From contig JAGLNE010000012.1 of NCBI GenBank assembly GCA_023139655.1, positions 1 through 10,451 on the forward strand: a DNA stretch of 10,451 nt. Direction: 5' to 3'. The notes beneath the pieces are model-generated. The model had not been told where the DNA came from. It saw only the letters and a list, made by a program, of their open reading frames with translations, and did no database searches. Position 1 is the stretch's first letter. Each line of letters starts with the position of its first letter. The position numbers were made by a program, and so were the translations under genes. Source of the DNA: Candidatus Parcubacteria bacterium. Its GTDB lineage: Bacteria; Patescibacteriota; Patescibacteriia; Patescibacteriales; UBA12075. Shown here one piece after another: positions 1-6,749 of the stretch.

Positions 1-812
1 ATAGCCTGACGAATCCACCAAGTGGCATAAGTAGAAAATTTATAACCTTTACGATATTCAAATTTTTCCACTGCCCGAAACAAACCGATATTCCCTTCCT
101 GTATCAGGTCTAAAAGCGACAGGCCTTTAGCTCCGGTAAACTTCTTGGCAATTGATACAACAAGGCGCAAGTTAGCTTCAATTATTTTCTGCTCGGCCGC
201 CCGCTCCCCTTTTTCTTTCCGCTTAGCCAGTTCCACTTCCTCGTCCGGGGTCAAGAGCGGCACTTTGCCGATCTCTTTCAGATACATTTGTATTGAATCG
301 GATGATAATTTAGACAGATCAGTCAAGTCCCCTCTTAGTATGCTATTCACCCGCTCGTCCCCGTCTTGCTTTTCTTCAAAATCCAATATCCGGCCCGTGT
401 CTTCAATGATTTGAATGGCGTTTTTTTGCAGATCCTCTAGAAATAATTCATATTCAAACGCGTATTCTTCTATTTCCGGAAAAACATAAAGCAGCTCGGT
501 TTCGGTAACAAAACCGCGGGAGCGGCCTTTTTCAAGAAGGCCTTTTGTTTGCTCTTCGGTCGGAAAAACTATTTCACGCGGTTTTATTATTTTTTTTGCC
601 CGCCCTGCCTGACCAGAGCTGCGCCGAGGAGGGCTTGCCGAACGGGCCGGCTTCTTTTTTATAATTTTCTTAATTGGTTTTTTCTTTGCCGCCGGCTTCT
701 TTGCCGCCGCCCTCTTTATTGGTTTTTTAACCGCCTTTTTTTTAACCACCGGCTTCTTAACCGTTGATTTTTTCTTGATAGCTTTTTTTGTTGTAGATTT
801 TTTAATTGCCAT
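1..812 (-). CDS. rpoD: Primary RNA polymerase sigma factor (sigma-70), N-terminal part, cut by the window edge
   Basis: Reading the minus strand from the ATG at 812-810 gives 270 open codons to the window edge. Residues 1-79 form a Lys/Ala/Pro-rich tail with 28 lysines and no acidic residue. Residues 80-145 are acidic and helical, in the place of region 1.1. Region 1.2 starts near residue 172 ([20 protein letters not shown]). Regions 2.1-2.2 follow ([14 protein letters not shown] at 212-225, then [17 protein letters not shown] at 235-251). Region 2.3 is nearly complete ([15 protein letters not shown] at 256-270) and keeps the aromatic residues that in the family melt the -10 element (Y257, Y262, W265, W266). 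Regions 2.4-4 lie outside the window. The family directs core RNA polymerase to housekeeping promoters. The ATG lies inside the end of dnaG (11 bp shared, different frame), so the two are probably translationally coupled. The basic tail is unusual; see findings. Confidence 0.96.
   Translation of the reverse strand, partial: MAIKKSTTKKAIKKKSTVKKPVVKKKAVKKPIKRAAAKKPAAKKKPIKKIIKKKPARSASPPRRSSGQAGRAKKIIKPREIVFPTEEQTKGLLEKGRSRGFVTETELLYVFPEIEEYAFEYELFLEDLQKNAIQIIEDTGRILDFEEKQDGDERVNSILRGDLTDLSKLSSDSIQMYLKEIGKVPLLTPDEEVELAKRKEKGERAAEQKIIEANLRLVVSIAKKFTGAKGLSLLDLIQEGNIGLFRAVEKFEYRKGYKFSTYATWWIRQA
604..633. repeat. Possible degenerate palindromic repeat within rpoD
   Basis: The plus strand begins CCTGCCTG, has AGCT in the middle and ends AGGAGGG. 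These are the same landmarks, in the same order, as the 34-bp element at 4894-4927, but this copy is 4 bp shorter. It encodes part of the lysine-free Ser/Pro/Arg/Gly segment (about residues 58-71) that interrupts the lysine-rich tail. The match could be chance in a GC-rich linker. Confidence 0.3.
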
Positions 813-2652
813 ACTCCTGCATTTCCTCGGAGAGAATTTTTAACTCCTCCATTAAAGAATTAAGTTCGTTTGAATTTGACTCTTGTTCCGCTTTGGCGAT
901 TAGCCGTTCTATATTTTTCATTTGCTTTAATAAATTTACTTTTTTAAGAAAAAGAACTATTTTGATCAGTTCATTTTTGGCCAGGTCAGAGCTTATATCC
1001 GTATATTCTCTATCACCTAAAAATACCAATTGATCAAGCAGCCTCAACTGGTCAGTATTGGCAGTATTTTCCGGCCCATCATTGCTAATCAGCCAATTTT
1101 TAAAATTTGAGTAAGCCAAAATTGGCAAACTGCCAGAGACATCTTCTGTATTGGGTCTAATAATATTATAATAATTTATTAAACTTTTGTAAAGTCCCTG
1201 GCTATGCGAGCCTTGAATATGCTCAAGCCGGATATTATTAATAACATAGTTTAATAACTCAGGAAATTTTAATATTAAGGCCAATATTAATTCACTCATT
1301 TTTTCATCCCGATTTTTAGCCTTAGCCGGCCTGTCCACAACCTCTTCGTTCGCGGCCTTGGGCGCCTTTGGGGCTTGTTGGCCCTGGATTGCTTCTCTTA
1401 ATATTTCTTCTTTAACAGCCAGCGCTTCGGCCAGGGCCTTGAGCCAAAAATCCTGCTCAATCCGATTCCCGAGCTGGGCGATAATCGGCAAAAGAAATTG
1501 GCTCACAGATCGTTTATTTTCAACTTGACTTAGATCCTTGTCCTTTAGTGTTTGGTCAAAATAATATTGCATCATTGGCTTGGCTGATTTGACCGCCTCT
1601 TGCCAGATAGCCGGATCTTCCCGAATACAATCATCAGGATCCTTTCCTTGCGGCACTTCTATCACTTTTATATTCATCTCGGCTCGCATGGCTTCCCGTA
1701 TCCCGCGGTCAGCGGCCATGGCCCCGGCTTCGTCCATGTCAAAGGCAATGGCAATGTTTAAAGTGTAACGTTTTAATATTTGAATCTGGTCCGCGGTAAG
1801 AGCCGTGCCGGAGCTGGCAACCACATTTTTAAACCCAGCCTGGTGAGCGCTGATCGCGTCCATTTGCCCCTCTACAATAATGGCCAGATCTTCTTTTTTA
1901 ATATTCATTTTAGCCTTATCCAAACCAAACAAAATCTTGCTCTTATCATATACTTGCGTTGCCGGGCTGTTAATATACTTCCCCATCTTCTCTTCCGCTT
2001 CTTTTTCTGGGCTAACCCGGGCCGAGAATGCCACTGTGTTGCCGTTGATATCATTGATCGGGAACATTATCCGTGCCCGAAAACGGTCATAAAAACGGGA
2101 ACTATTTTGCGACTTAACGATCATTCCGGATAATAATATTTCATTTTCTTTAAAGCCCTTACTTTTTAATAATGTGATCGCCGCGTCCCAGGAATCCGAA
2201 CTATAGCCAATTTGCCATTCTTCAATCGTTTCTTCGCTAAGGCTCCGTTCTTTTAGATACTCCCTGGCCTTGGCAGCAGTGGGTGAATTAATTAAATTGT
2301 GGTGAAAATATTTCCGGCTCATCTCCAAAATGTCCAACATCCGGTTGCGCTGGCTGGCCAGCTTGGGATCCTGGCGCCGGAGCGTTACCCCGGCCTTGGG
2401 AGCAAGCATGCGAAGAGCCTCAACAAAATCTATGCCCTCAATCTCCTGGATAAAACTAAATATATCACCGCCCTTTTGGCAGCCAAAACAATGCCAGATC
2501 TGCTTGTCCGGGGATACCATAAAAGACGGGGTTTTCTCCCGGTGGAATGGACACTTAGCCCGGAAATTCATCCCGGCCGGCTTAAGCGGCAAATACTCCC
2601 GGATCACATCCACTATGTCCAATTTTTGTTTTATTTCTTCACTTGATTTCAT
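802..2652 (-). CDS. dnaG: DNA primase DnaG
   Basis: This 616-aa protein has the full bacterial primase layout and synthesises RNA primers at the replication fork. The N-terminal CHC2 zinc-binding domain has ligands C34, H37, C55 and C58 (CPFH and CFGC). The core and TOPRIM domain shows the metal-binding motifs EGQMD (261-265), FDMDEAG (304-310) and DPDD (338-341). A proline/alanine/lysine linker at about 425-447 leads to a helical C-terminal domain (448-616) in the position of the DnaB-helicase-binding domain; its sequence is divergent and I assign it by position only. The start matches the usual DnaG N-terminus. The gene lies downstream of rdgB across an 84-bp repeat-filled gap and overlaps rpoD by 11 bp. 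No Shine-Dalgarno is visible before its ATG. This is the dnaG-rpoD pair of the classical macromolecular-synthesis operon. Confidence 0.98.
   Translation of the reverse strand: MKSSEEIKQKLDIVDVIREYLPLKPAGMNFRAKCPFHREKTPSFMVSPDKQIWHCFGCQKGGDIFSFIQEIEGIDFVEALRMLAPKAGVTLRRQDPKLASQRNRMLDILEMSRKYFHHNLINSPTAAKAREYLKERSLSEETIEEWQIGYSSDSWDAAITLLKSKGFKENEILLSGMIVKSQNSSRFYDRFRARIMFPINDINGNTVAFSARVSPEKEAEEKMGKYINSPATQVYDKSKILFGLDKAKMNIKKEDLAIIVEGQMDAISAHQAGFKNVVASSGTALTADQIQILKRYTLNIAIAFDMDEAGAMAADRGIREAMRAEMNIKVIEVPQGKDPDDCIREDPAIWQEAVKSAKPMMQYYFDQTLKDKDLSQVENKRSVSQFLLPIIAQLGNRIEQDFWLKALAEALAVKEEILREAIQGQQAPKAPKAANEEVVDRPAKAKNRDEKMSELILALILKFPELLNYVINNIRLEHIQGSHSQGLYKSLINYYNIIRPNTEDVSGSLPILAYSNFKNWLISNDGPENTANTDQLRLLDQLVFLGDREYTDISSDLAKNELIKIVLFLKKVNLLKQMKNIERLIAKAEQESNSNELNSLMEELKILSEEMQEYGN
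814..828 (-). promoter_or_regulatory. Shine-Dalgarno-like sequence for rpoD inside the dnaG end
   Basis: On the minus strand, GAGGAA (828-823) lies 10 nt before the rpoD ATG and AGGAG (818-814) lies only 1 nt before it. Both are also codons of DnaG. This is the only start in the window with an evident purine-rich site. The upstream copy has the more usable spacing. It supports the choice of the ATG at 812. Confidence 0.5.
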
Positions 2653-2665
2653 ATATGACAGTTAG

Positions 2666-2734
2666 CATAGAACAAAGAACATGGAACATGGCAATATTTA
2701 AATGTGTTCTTTGTTCCTTGCTCTATGTTCTATG
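2666..2734. repeat. Inverted pair of heptanucleotide arrays between rdgB and dnaG
   Basis: The left arm has units ATAGAAC, AAAGAAC and ATGGAAC (2667-2687). The right arm has GTTCTTT, GTTCCTT, GCTCTAT and GTTCTAT (2706-2733), the complement of the same 7-bp unit. The arms can form a perfect 12-bp stem (2670-2681 with 2705-2716) or an 8-bp outer stem (2666-2673 with 2727-2734). It starts 3 nt after the rdgB stop. No U-run follows on the minus strand, so it is not a convincing intrinsic terminator. Confidence 0.85.
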
Positions 2735-2736
2735 GC

Positions 2737-3273
2737 TCAGCTGGCCGCGAACCATTCTTTAAGCTTGCGCAAGGCGGCACTACGAGAACTGATTTCATTC
2801 TTTTTAGACTGGTCCATCTCAGCGAAAGTCTGTTTTTGGCCGTTGGGCATAAAAATTGGATCCCAGCCAAATTTGCTCTTGCCTTGCGGCTTTACAATAG
2901 TACCCTTGACCATGCCCTCAAAGAAATGAACGTCATCTTCGGCGCGTGAGTAGCCAATAACCGTTCGCGCTACCGCATCCGGTTTGTTTAACTCAAGAGC
3001 AATCCGAGCCAAGCCGGTATTACCGATAGACTCCATGAACCACTTAATAAACGGGCCTGGCAAACCGCCCAGCGCATCAAGATGTAGCGAAGTATCTTCA
3101 ACTATAAATTCACCACTCGTATGCTGATAAGCTTGCTCCAGTTTATATCTTATTATTTCCTTATGATCAAGCGACTGGATCTCTAATAAATCAATATCAA
3201 GCTGTTTTAAATCCGGTATAAAAACCTGCGCTTCCTCAAATTTATTTTTATTACTGGTTATAAAATGTATCAT
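2737..3273 (-). CDS. rdgB: ITPA/RdgB-type inosine/xanthosine triphosphate diphosphatase
   Basis: The 178-aa protein belongs to the Ham1/ITPA family, which hydrolyses ITP, dITP and XTP to monophosphates plus PPi and keeps deaminated purines out of DNA and RNA. Visible motifs are TSNKNKFEEA near the N-terminus (6-15), the acidic EDTSL (59-63), LGGLPGPFIKWF (68-79), FGWDPIF (135-141) and FAEM (150-153). Several of these (EDTSL, GLPGPFIKWF, FGWDP, FAEM) resemble the eukaryotic/archaeal ITPA form more than E. coli RdgB. The C-terminal SHR motif reads SSR (162-164), so the base-contacting histidine is missing. The start is the usual family N-terminus. It lies 11 bp after the hypothetical gene and ends with TGA. 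A cytoplasmic housekeeping role is inferred. Confidence 0.93.
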   Translation of the reverse strand: MIHFITSNKNKFEEAQVFIPDLKQLDIDLLEIQSLDHKEIIRYKLEQAYQHTSGEFIVEDTSLHLDALGGLPGPFIKWFMESIGNTGLARIALELNKPDAVARTVIGYSRAEDDVHFFEGMVKGTIVKPQGKSKFGWDPIFMPNGQKQTFAEMDQSKKNEISSRSAALRKLKEWFAAS

Positions 3274-3284
3274 ACATTTGTGAG

Positions 3285-3656
3285 TTACGGTCTACGAAAT
3301 ATTTTATTCCAAAAACTCTTATTTTTATTAACAGACTCAGGTTTATCAGGCGCTACTGGCCTAATTAATGATTTTAAGCGGATGATTTCTTGCTCTACCA
3401 CTTCACCGTCATACTCAGCATTATGGGCCTTGGCGCCCTGGTAGCGTGGACGTTTTTGGTCCAGGTGCAGATTGATGACAGCGTTTCCGCCCATATGGGC
3501 AATGTAAACATGAAAACGGGGATAAAAATTACTTCCCAGTCTTCGCGTAAAACTATCCTGGCTAGTATGCCTATCCCTGTGCAGGGCATAACCCGCCCGC
3601 CTTATAAACTGCTCAGGGTTCTCACTTATTTGATTTTTATTAATTACAAATTTCAT
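3285..3656 (-). CDS. Conserved-looking small protein of unknown function
   Basis: I cannot assign a function to this 123-aa protein. It is rich in Arg, His and Lys, has no signal peptide or membrane segment, and ends in a basic tail (KNKSFWNKIFRRP). Notable stretches are NPEQFIRRAGYALHRDRHT (13-31), SFTRRLGSNFYPRFHVYIAH (35-54) and NLHLDQKRPRY (62-72), followed by HNAEYDGEVVEQEI (78-91). Alternating hydrophobic strands around 48-66 suggest a small beta fold. From memory, similar sequences occur as hypothetical proteins in CPR genomes, but I could not search for this. The gene lies 11 bp upstream of rdgB and 68 bp after a glycosyltransferase gene, so it is probably co-transcribed with rdgB-dnaG-rpoD. 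That spacing and the protein-like composition support a real gene. Confidence 0.8.
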   Translation of the reverse strand: MKFVINKNQISENPEQFIRRAGYALHRDRHTSQDSFTRRLGSNFYPRFHVYIAHMGGNAVINLHLDQKRPRYQGAKAHNAEYDGEVVEQEIIRLKSLIRPVAPDKPESVNKNKSFWNKIFRRP

Positions 3657-3666
3657 TTTTTAGTTT

Positions 3667-3742
3667 GTAGTAGGTAGTAAGTAGTAGGTAGACGAATTTT
3701 CCACCCCTACACACTACTAACTACCTACCTACTACCTACTAG
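3667..3742. repeat. Inverted heptanucleotide arrays running through a glycosyltransferase stop codon
   Basis: The left arm has GTAGTAG, GTAGTAA and GTAGTAG (3667-3687), then GTAG. The right arm has ACTACTA, ACTACCT, ACCTACT and ACCTACT (3713-3740). The arms are near-complementary over about 17 bp. The right arm includes the TAG stop (3727-3725) and the last codons of the glycosyltransferase at 3725-4837. On the minus strand the hairpin is followed by A-rich sequence, not U, so a terminator in the gene direction is unlikely. Confidence 0.85.
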
Positions 3743-4837
3743 ACTAAAATACCCATCATAATACTTCTCCAAAGAAAATTTATCTTCAGCTATCCGTTTG
3801 CCTGTCTCGCCCATACTGATAGCCAAATTTTTATCACTCATTATCTTTTCCATAGTCTTTACTAATTCCTCTATGCTACCGGGCGTAAAAAGAAAACCAT
3901 TTTCACCGTCCATAATGATTTCCGGAATGCCACCGGTGTCACTGCCTATCAAAGGCTTTCCCAGACTAGCCGCTTCAAGGAGAACCAGACCCAACCCTTC
4001 TGAAAGTGAGGGCAAAACAAAACACCAACATTTTTTCATCCAATCCTTAACTTGCTCCTGATTTAGGCTACCAATGAATTCAATTTTTTTTATTTTACTG
4101 CTTGAAGCCAATTTTTCCAAATCTCCTTGGTAGGGTCCGTTACCGATTATTACTAATTTAAACTCACTAAATCTAGATTGCAGCCGGCCAAAGGACTCAA
4201 TTAAAAGCTGAACTCCCTTAAGGCGGTAAAGCGAACCGGTAAACAAAATTATCGGCTCCCAGCTTATATCACTTTCATTCTTGAATATATCGATATCAGT
4301 GAAAGCCGGAAATTTTACAATTTTACTATTTGGTGAATGTTCCAATACCAGATCCCTAAGCGCCTCGGAAACGACCCTTACAGTATCGGCGCGAGTTAGA
4401 GAAAAACGCCCTAAGCGAATGAACAGCCTTCTGGCCATTGTCTTGAAAGGAACACGGTGTTGCAAAAATAAACTATTGACCCAGTCGGAATGTGCTTCAA
4501 TAATCAGCTTTTTTTTATATATTTTATTAATTATTGTGGCAACAAAACCGTCAAACAAAGGCGACTGCGCAATAATTACATCTATTTTTTTTCGTTTAAC
4601 CAGCCACCAGCCTTTTATCAAGCTGACAAACATCCAAGGCACAGTTCCGATTTTGGGAGTTAAATAAAATTCAGCGCCATACATCTCATGCTTCCAACTC
4701 TTACCCCTGGCTAAAACAAACACATTCATTCTTTTGCTTAAGCCTTTAAACTTTTCTTCCAGCGAGCTATCATCTTTAGACAAATCATAATCCTTAGTGC
4801 TGATAAATAGTACGTTTTTCTTTTCACTTTCGTTCAT
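3725..4837 (-). CDS. GT4-family glycosyltransferase
   Basis: The 370-aa protein has the two-Rossmann (GT-B) layout of family GT4 retaining glycosyltransferases. The N-terminal acceptor-side domain spans about residues 7-185. The C-terminal donor-side domain begins at PIILFTGSLYRLKG (195-208) and has VIIGNGPYQGDLEKL at 229-243. The E-x7-E signature of the nucleotide-sugar site is SEGLGLVLLEA (E280, E288), followed by TGGIPEII (301-308). There is no transmembrane segment, so it probably acts at the inner face of the membrane. Donor and acceptor sugars cannot be read from the sequence. The leader is AT-rich without a Shine-Dalgarno. Upstream is the 181-bp gap holding the composite repeat. The last residues (LVGSR) are encoded by the heptad repeat at 3713-3740. 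Its place in a run of glycan genes suggests surface polysaccharide or glycolipid synthesis. Confidence 0.92.
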   Translation of the reverse strand: MNESEKKNVLFISTKDYDLSKDDSSLEEKFKGLSKRMNVFVLARGKSWKHEMYGAEFYLTPKIGTVPWMFVSLIKGWWLVKRKKIDVIIAQSPLFDGFVATIINKIYKKKLIIEAHSDWVNSLFLQHRVPFKTMARRLFIRLGRFSLTRADTVRVVSEALRDLVLEHSPNSKIVKFPAFTDIDIFKNESDISWEPIILFTGSLYRLKGVQLLIESFGRLQSRFSEFKLVIIGNGPYQGDLEKLASSSKIKKIEFIGSLNQEQVKDWMKKCWCFVLPSLSEGLGLVLLEAASLGKPLIGSDTGGIPEIIMDGENGFLFTPGSIEELVKTMEKIMSDKNLAISMGETGKRIAEDKFSLEKYYDGYFSLVGSR

Positions 4838-4885
4838 TATATTTAATAATATTATGACCTACACTCTTTAATAATTTAAAAACTT

Positions 4886-5003
4886 TTTGTCATCCTGCCT
4901 GCCCGCCGAAGCTTCAGCGAAGGAGGGAAGAGCGAAGCGATGAAGGATCTCGTCTTTGTTTCACGGGATTCTTCACTCCCTACGGGAGTTCAGAATGACA
5001 GCA
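4886..5003. repeat. Composite palindromic dispersed-type repeat
   Basis: The termini are imperfect inverted repeats, TGTCATCCTG (4888-4897) and CAGAATGACA (4991-5000). An inner perfect hairpin, ACTCCC-TAC-GGGAGT, lies at 4975-4989. Between the left terminus and the AGAGCGAAGCG tract (from 4930) lies a 34-bp palindromic element (4894-4927) that also occurs inside the neighbouring gene at 6041-6074. The outer part resembles the TGTCATTCTGAGCG...-type repeats common in many bacterial genomes (from memory). No ORF lies within it. It begins 16 nt after the stop of the GtrA-GT4 gene. Confidence 0.8.
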
Positions 5004-5018
5004 AAGGCGTGTCCTATA

Positions 5019-6677
5019 TTAAAACACCTTTAATACTTCCTCAATCATCCTCTCCTTACTAAATTTACTTAATCCTAATTTTGCATTCTCTGTTAATTTC
5101 CGGCTGAATTCCTTGTCTTTACTAAGCCGGACAATCGCATTCATTAGTTCTTTCTCGTTGCCATAGTCAACCAAAATTCCGTTATCTTTATTTTTTACGA
5201 CTTCAATATTTCCCCCTACCCGGGTGGTAATAACCGACAGACCAATCATCATTGCCTCAATCACTATATGTGGTAGTCCCTCATAGCCGGTGTAAAGCAC
5301 AAACATATCACTAGCCTCCATATATTGCCAGAGCAAAGCTTGTTCTAGGCCCGGAATCAGCTGGATATGATCCTTGTGTTCACTCTTTGATATTCGCGAT
5401 TCAAGCGCTTGCCGGTTTGGCCCGTCACCGATTATTAACAAATGAATATCCGGAATTTCTTTTTTAAGCGCAGGCATTAAATCTACCAGCTCATTAAAAC
5501 CTTTCCAGGGCAGTATCCGGCCAATACTTAAAACAATCGTGCCGCTGAGCTTGAGAGTTTTTCTTAATTCATTTCTACCACCGCTGATCTTGGCTTGCGG
5601 CACCGCGTTATAGATAACTTGAATTTTATCCTCGTTAACTCCCCAACCAGCAACCATAGATTTTAAATACTCACTCGGTGTGATTATCTTTTTAGCATGC
5701 CCAGCTACTCGGTTGCGCGCGTATCGCATCAGCTCAATTTTATAATTATATTTCTTGTTTTGAAAATCATCTATCCGATCATTAACACCGTGGCACTCCT
5801 GGGCATGCTCCCATGCATAATCACCGGTAATTTTAATAAAAAATGATTTAGCCCGCAAATAACAAGCCAGGCAAACCGGCAAACCGGCATTAACCGCGTC
5901 CTGGGCGTAAATTACATCCATGTCGGGAGCAAGCCTAAATATTACTCTAAAATACATCCAGTATTTTCTTATCATATTCAATCTGCTATCAACCTCAATA
6001 ATTTTGAATTTTGAATTTTGAATTTTGAATTTGTTTGTTCCTTGCTTGTCCTCCGAAGCTTTAGCGTAGGAGGATTTCTTGTTTTTTGTTTCTTTGTTTG
6101 AATATGTTACCACCACCACCTCCCATCCTCTCTCACTTAATTCACTAGCTAATATTTTTGAATAAGTCGCCGGCCCCCCAATAGTAGGCGGAAAGATCGG
6201 CGTCGCGATCAATATCTTTTTCGTGCTTGAAGTCTTTTTCCTGTTTTTTTTAGCCGCTTCCTCGGCCCGAACGCGCTTAAAAATTATAAAACGGTACATC
6301 AAAAAGCTATAAACCGCGACCGAGGCGCTCATGATCACCTGGGCAATCAAATAATAAAGGCCTACGTAATCAACCAGAAAAAACATACCGGCCGCGTTTG
6401 CCACCATCCCACTTGATACTACCAAAAAATACCCACCCATCTGCTTATAAATTCCTTCCTTTTCTTTATCACGAAAGGTCCAAAACTTTTGCGAGAAAAA
6501 GCTAACCATAAAAGCGACCAAAAAAGCCAAACTGGTAGACAGAATATACCAAAGCCCAAATACTTCAGTTAATACAAAAAGTAAAACAAAATGTGTCGCG
6601 GTCGCGACCACACCCGCGATCCCAAATTTGATGAATAGTTTATATTTGTTTAGTAGTTTTATTAGTAACATAATCAT
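5019..6677 (-). CDS. GtrA membrane domain fused to a GT4 glycosyltransferase
   Basis: The 552-aa protein has two parts. Residues about 1-135 are a GtrA-like domain with four hydrophobic segments (about 15-37, 43-61, 82-103 and 107-131) and the typical KFGIAGVVATATHF start and KFWTFRD loop. In the family, GtrA proteins are linked to movement of polyprenyl-linked sugars. After a basic linker (136-153), a complete GT4 enzyme begins at KKILIATPIFPPTIGG (153-168). Its donor domain has LSIGRILPWKGF (383-394), IIGDGPNR (415-422) and the E-x7-E signature EGLPHIVIEA (E466, E474). Residues about 195-226 are a repeat-encoded insert described in findings. An alternative in-frame start lies 2 codons downstream (6671). 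No Shine-Dalgarno is visible. It may both flip and glycosylate a lipid-linked intermediate; that coupling is inferred. Confidence 0.92.
   Translation of the reverse strand: MIMLLIKLLNKYKLFIKFGIAGVVATATHFVLLFVLTEVFGLWYILSTSLAFLVAFMVSFFSQKFWTFRDKEKEGIYKQMGGYFLVVSSGMVANAAGMFFLVDYVGLYYLIAQVIMSASVAVYSFLMYRFIIFKRVRAEEAAKKNRKKTSSTKKILIATPIFPPTIGGPATYSKILASELSERGWEVVVVTYSNKETKNKKSSYAKASEDKQGTNKFKIQNSKFKIIEVDSRLNMIRKYWMYFRVIFRLAPDMDVIYAQDAVNAGLPVCLACYLRAKSFFIKITGDYAWEHAQECHGVNDRIDDFQNKKYNYKIELMRYARNRVAGHAKKIITPSEYLKSMVAGWGVNEDKIQVIYNAVPQAKISGGRNELRKTLKLSGTIVLSIGRILPWKGFNELVDLMPALKKEIPDIHLLIIGDGPNRQALESRISKSEHKDHIQLIPGLEQALLWQYMEASDMFVLYTGYEGLPHIVIEAMMIGLSVITTRVGGNIEVVKNKDNGILVDYGNEKELMNAIVRLSKDKEFSRKLTENAKLGLSKFSKERMIEEVLKVF
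6002..6033. repeat. Heptanucleotide tandem repeat inside the GtrA-GT4 gene
   Basis: The plus strand holds four exact copies of TTTTGAA (6002-6008, 6009-6015, 6016-6022, 6023-6029) and a partial fifth. Because 7 nt is not a multiple of 3, it encodes a 7-residue peptide period, visible as NKFKIQNSKFKI (residues 215-226). Confidence 0.9.
6041..6074. repeat. 34-bp palindromic element inside the GtrA-GT4 gene
   Basis: It matches 27 of 34 positions, without gaps, to the element at 4894-4927 in the next spacer. A 6-bp stem TCCTCC/GGAGGA (6049-6054 with 6069-6074) closes a partly paired interior. It is translated in frame as SSYAKASEDKQG or near it, with no stop codon. Confidence 0.85.
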
Positions 6678-6696
6678 AATAATTTAAACAGTTTTA

Positions 6697-6741
6697 ACGC
6701 TGAATTTACGCAGATAGCTACGCGGATTTTACGCGGATTCT
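6697..6741. repeat. Period-11 tandem repeat after the methyltransferase gene
   Basis: Four units start with ACGC on the plus strand: ACGCTGAATTT, ACGCAGATAGCT, ACGCGGATTTT and ACGCGGATTCT, of 11, 12, 11 and 11 bp. The array starts 9 nt after the methyltransferase stop and ends 20 bp upstream of the GtrA-GT4 start. A related array lies at 9022-9068. Confidence 0.8.
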
Positions 6742-6749
6742 TCTATTGT

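Noticed and set aside
549..767. Plus-strand ORF rich in Arg, Phe and Leu
   Set aside because: It is the antisense of the lysine-rich rpoD tail; its composition follows from that and it has no independent support.
2666..2734. Intrinsic terminator between rdgB and dnaG
   Set aside because: A hairpin can form, but no U-run follows in the gene direction and the stems are better explained as inverted heptad arrays.
2737..2739. UGA recoded as glycine, as in some CPR lineages
   Set aside because: The TGA here falls at the normal end of the ITPA/RdgB family length, so it acts as a stop; the standard bacterial code fits all genes.
3390..3677. Plus-strand ORF with a hydrophobic start
   Set aside because: It is antisense to the 123-aa gene and runs into the repeat region; no domain or leader supports it.
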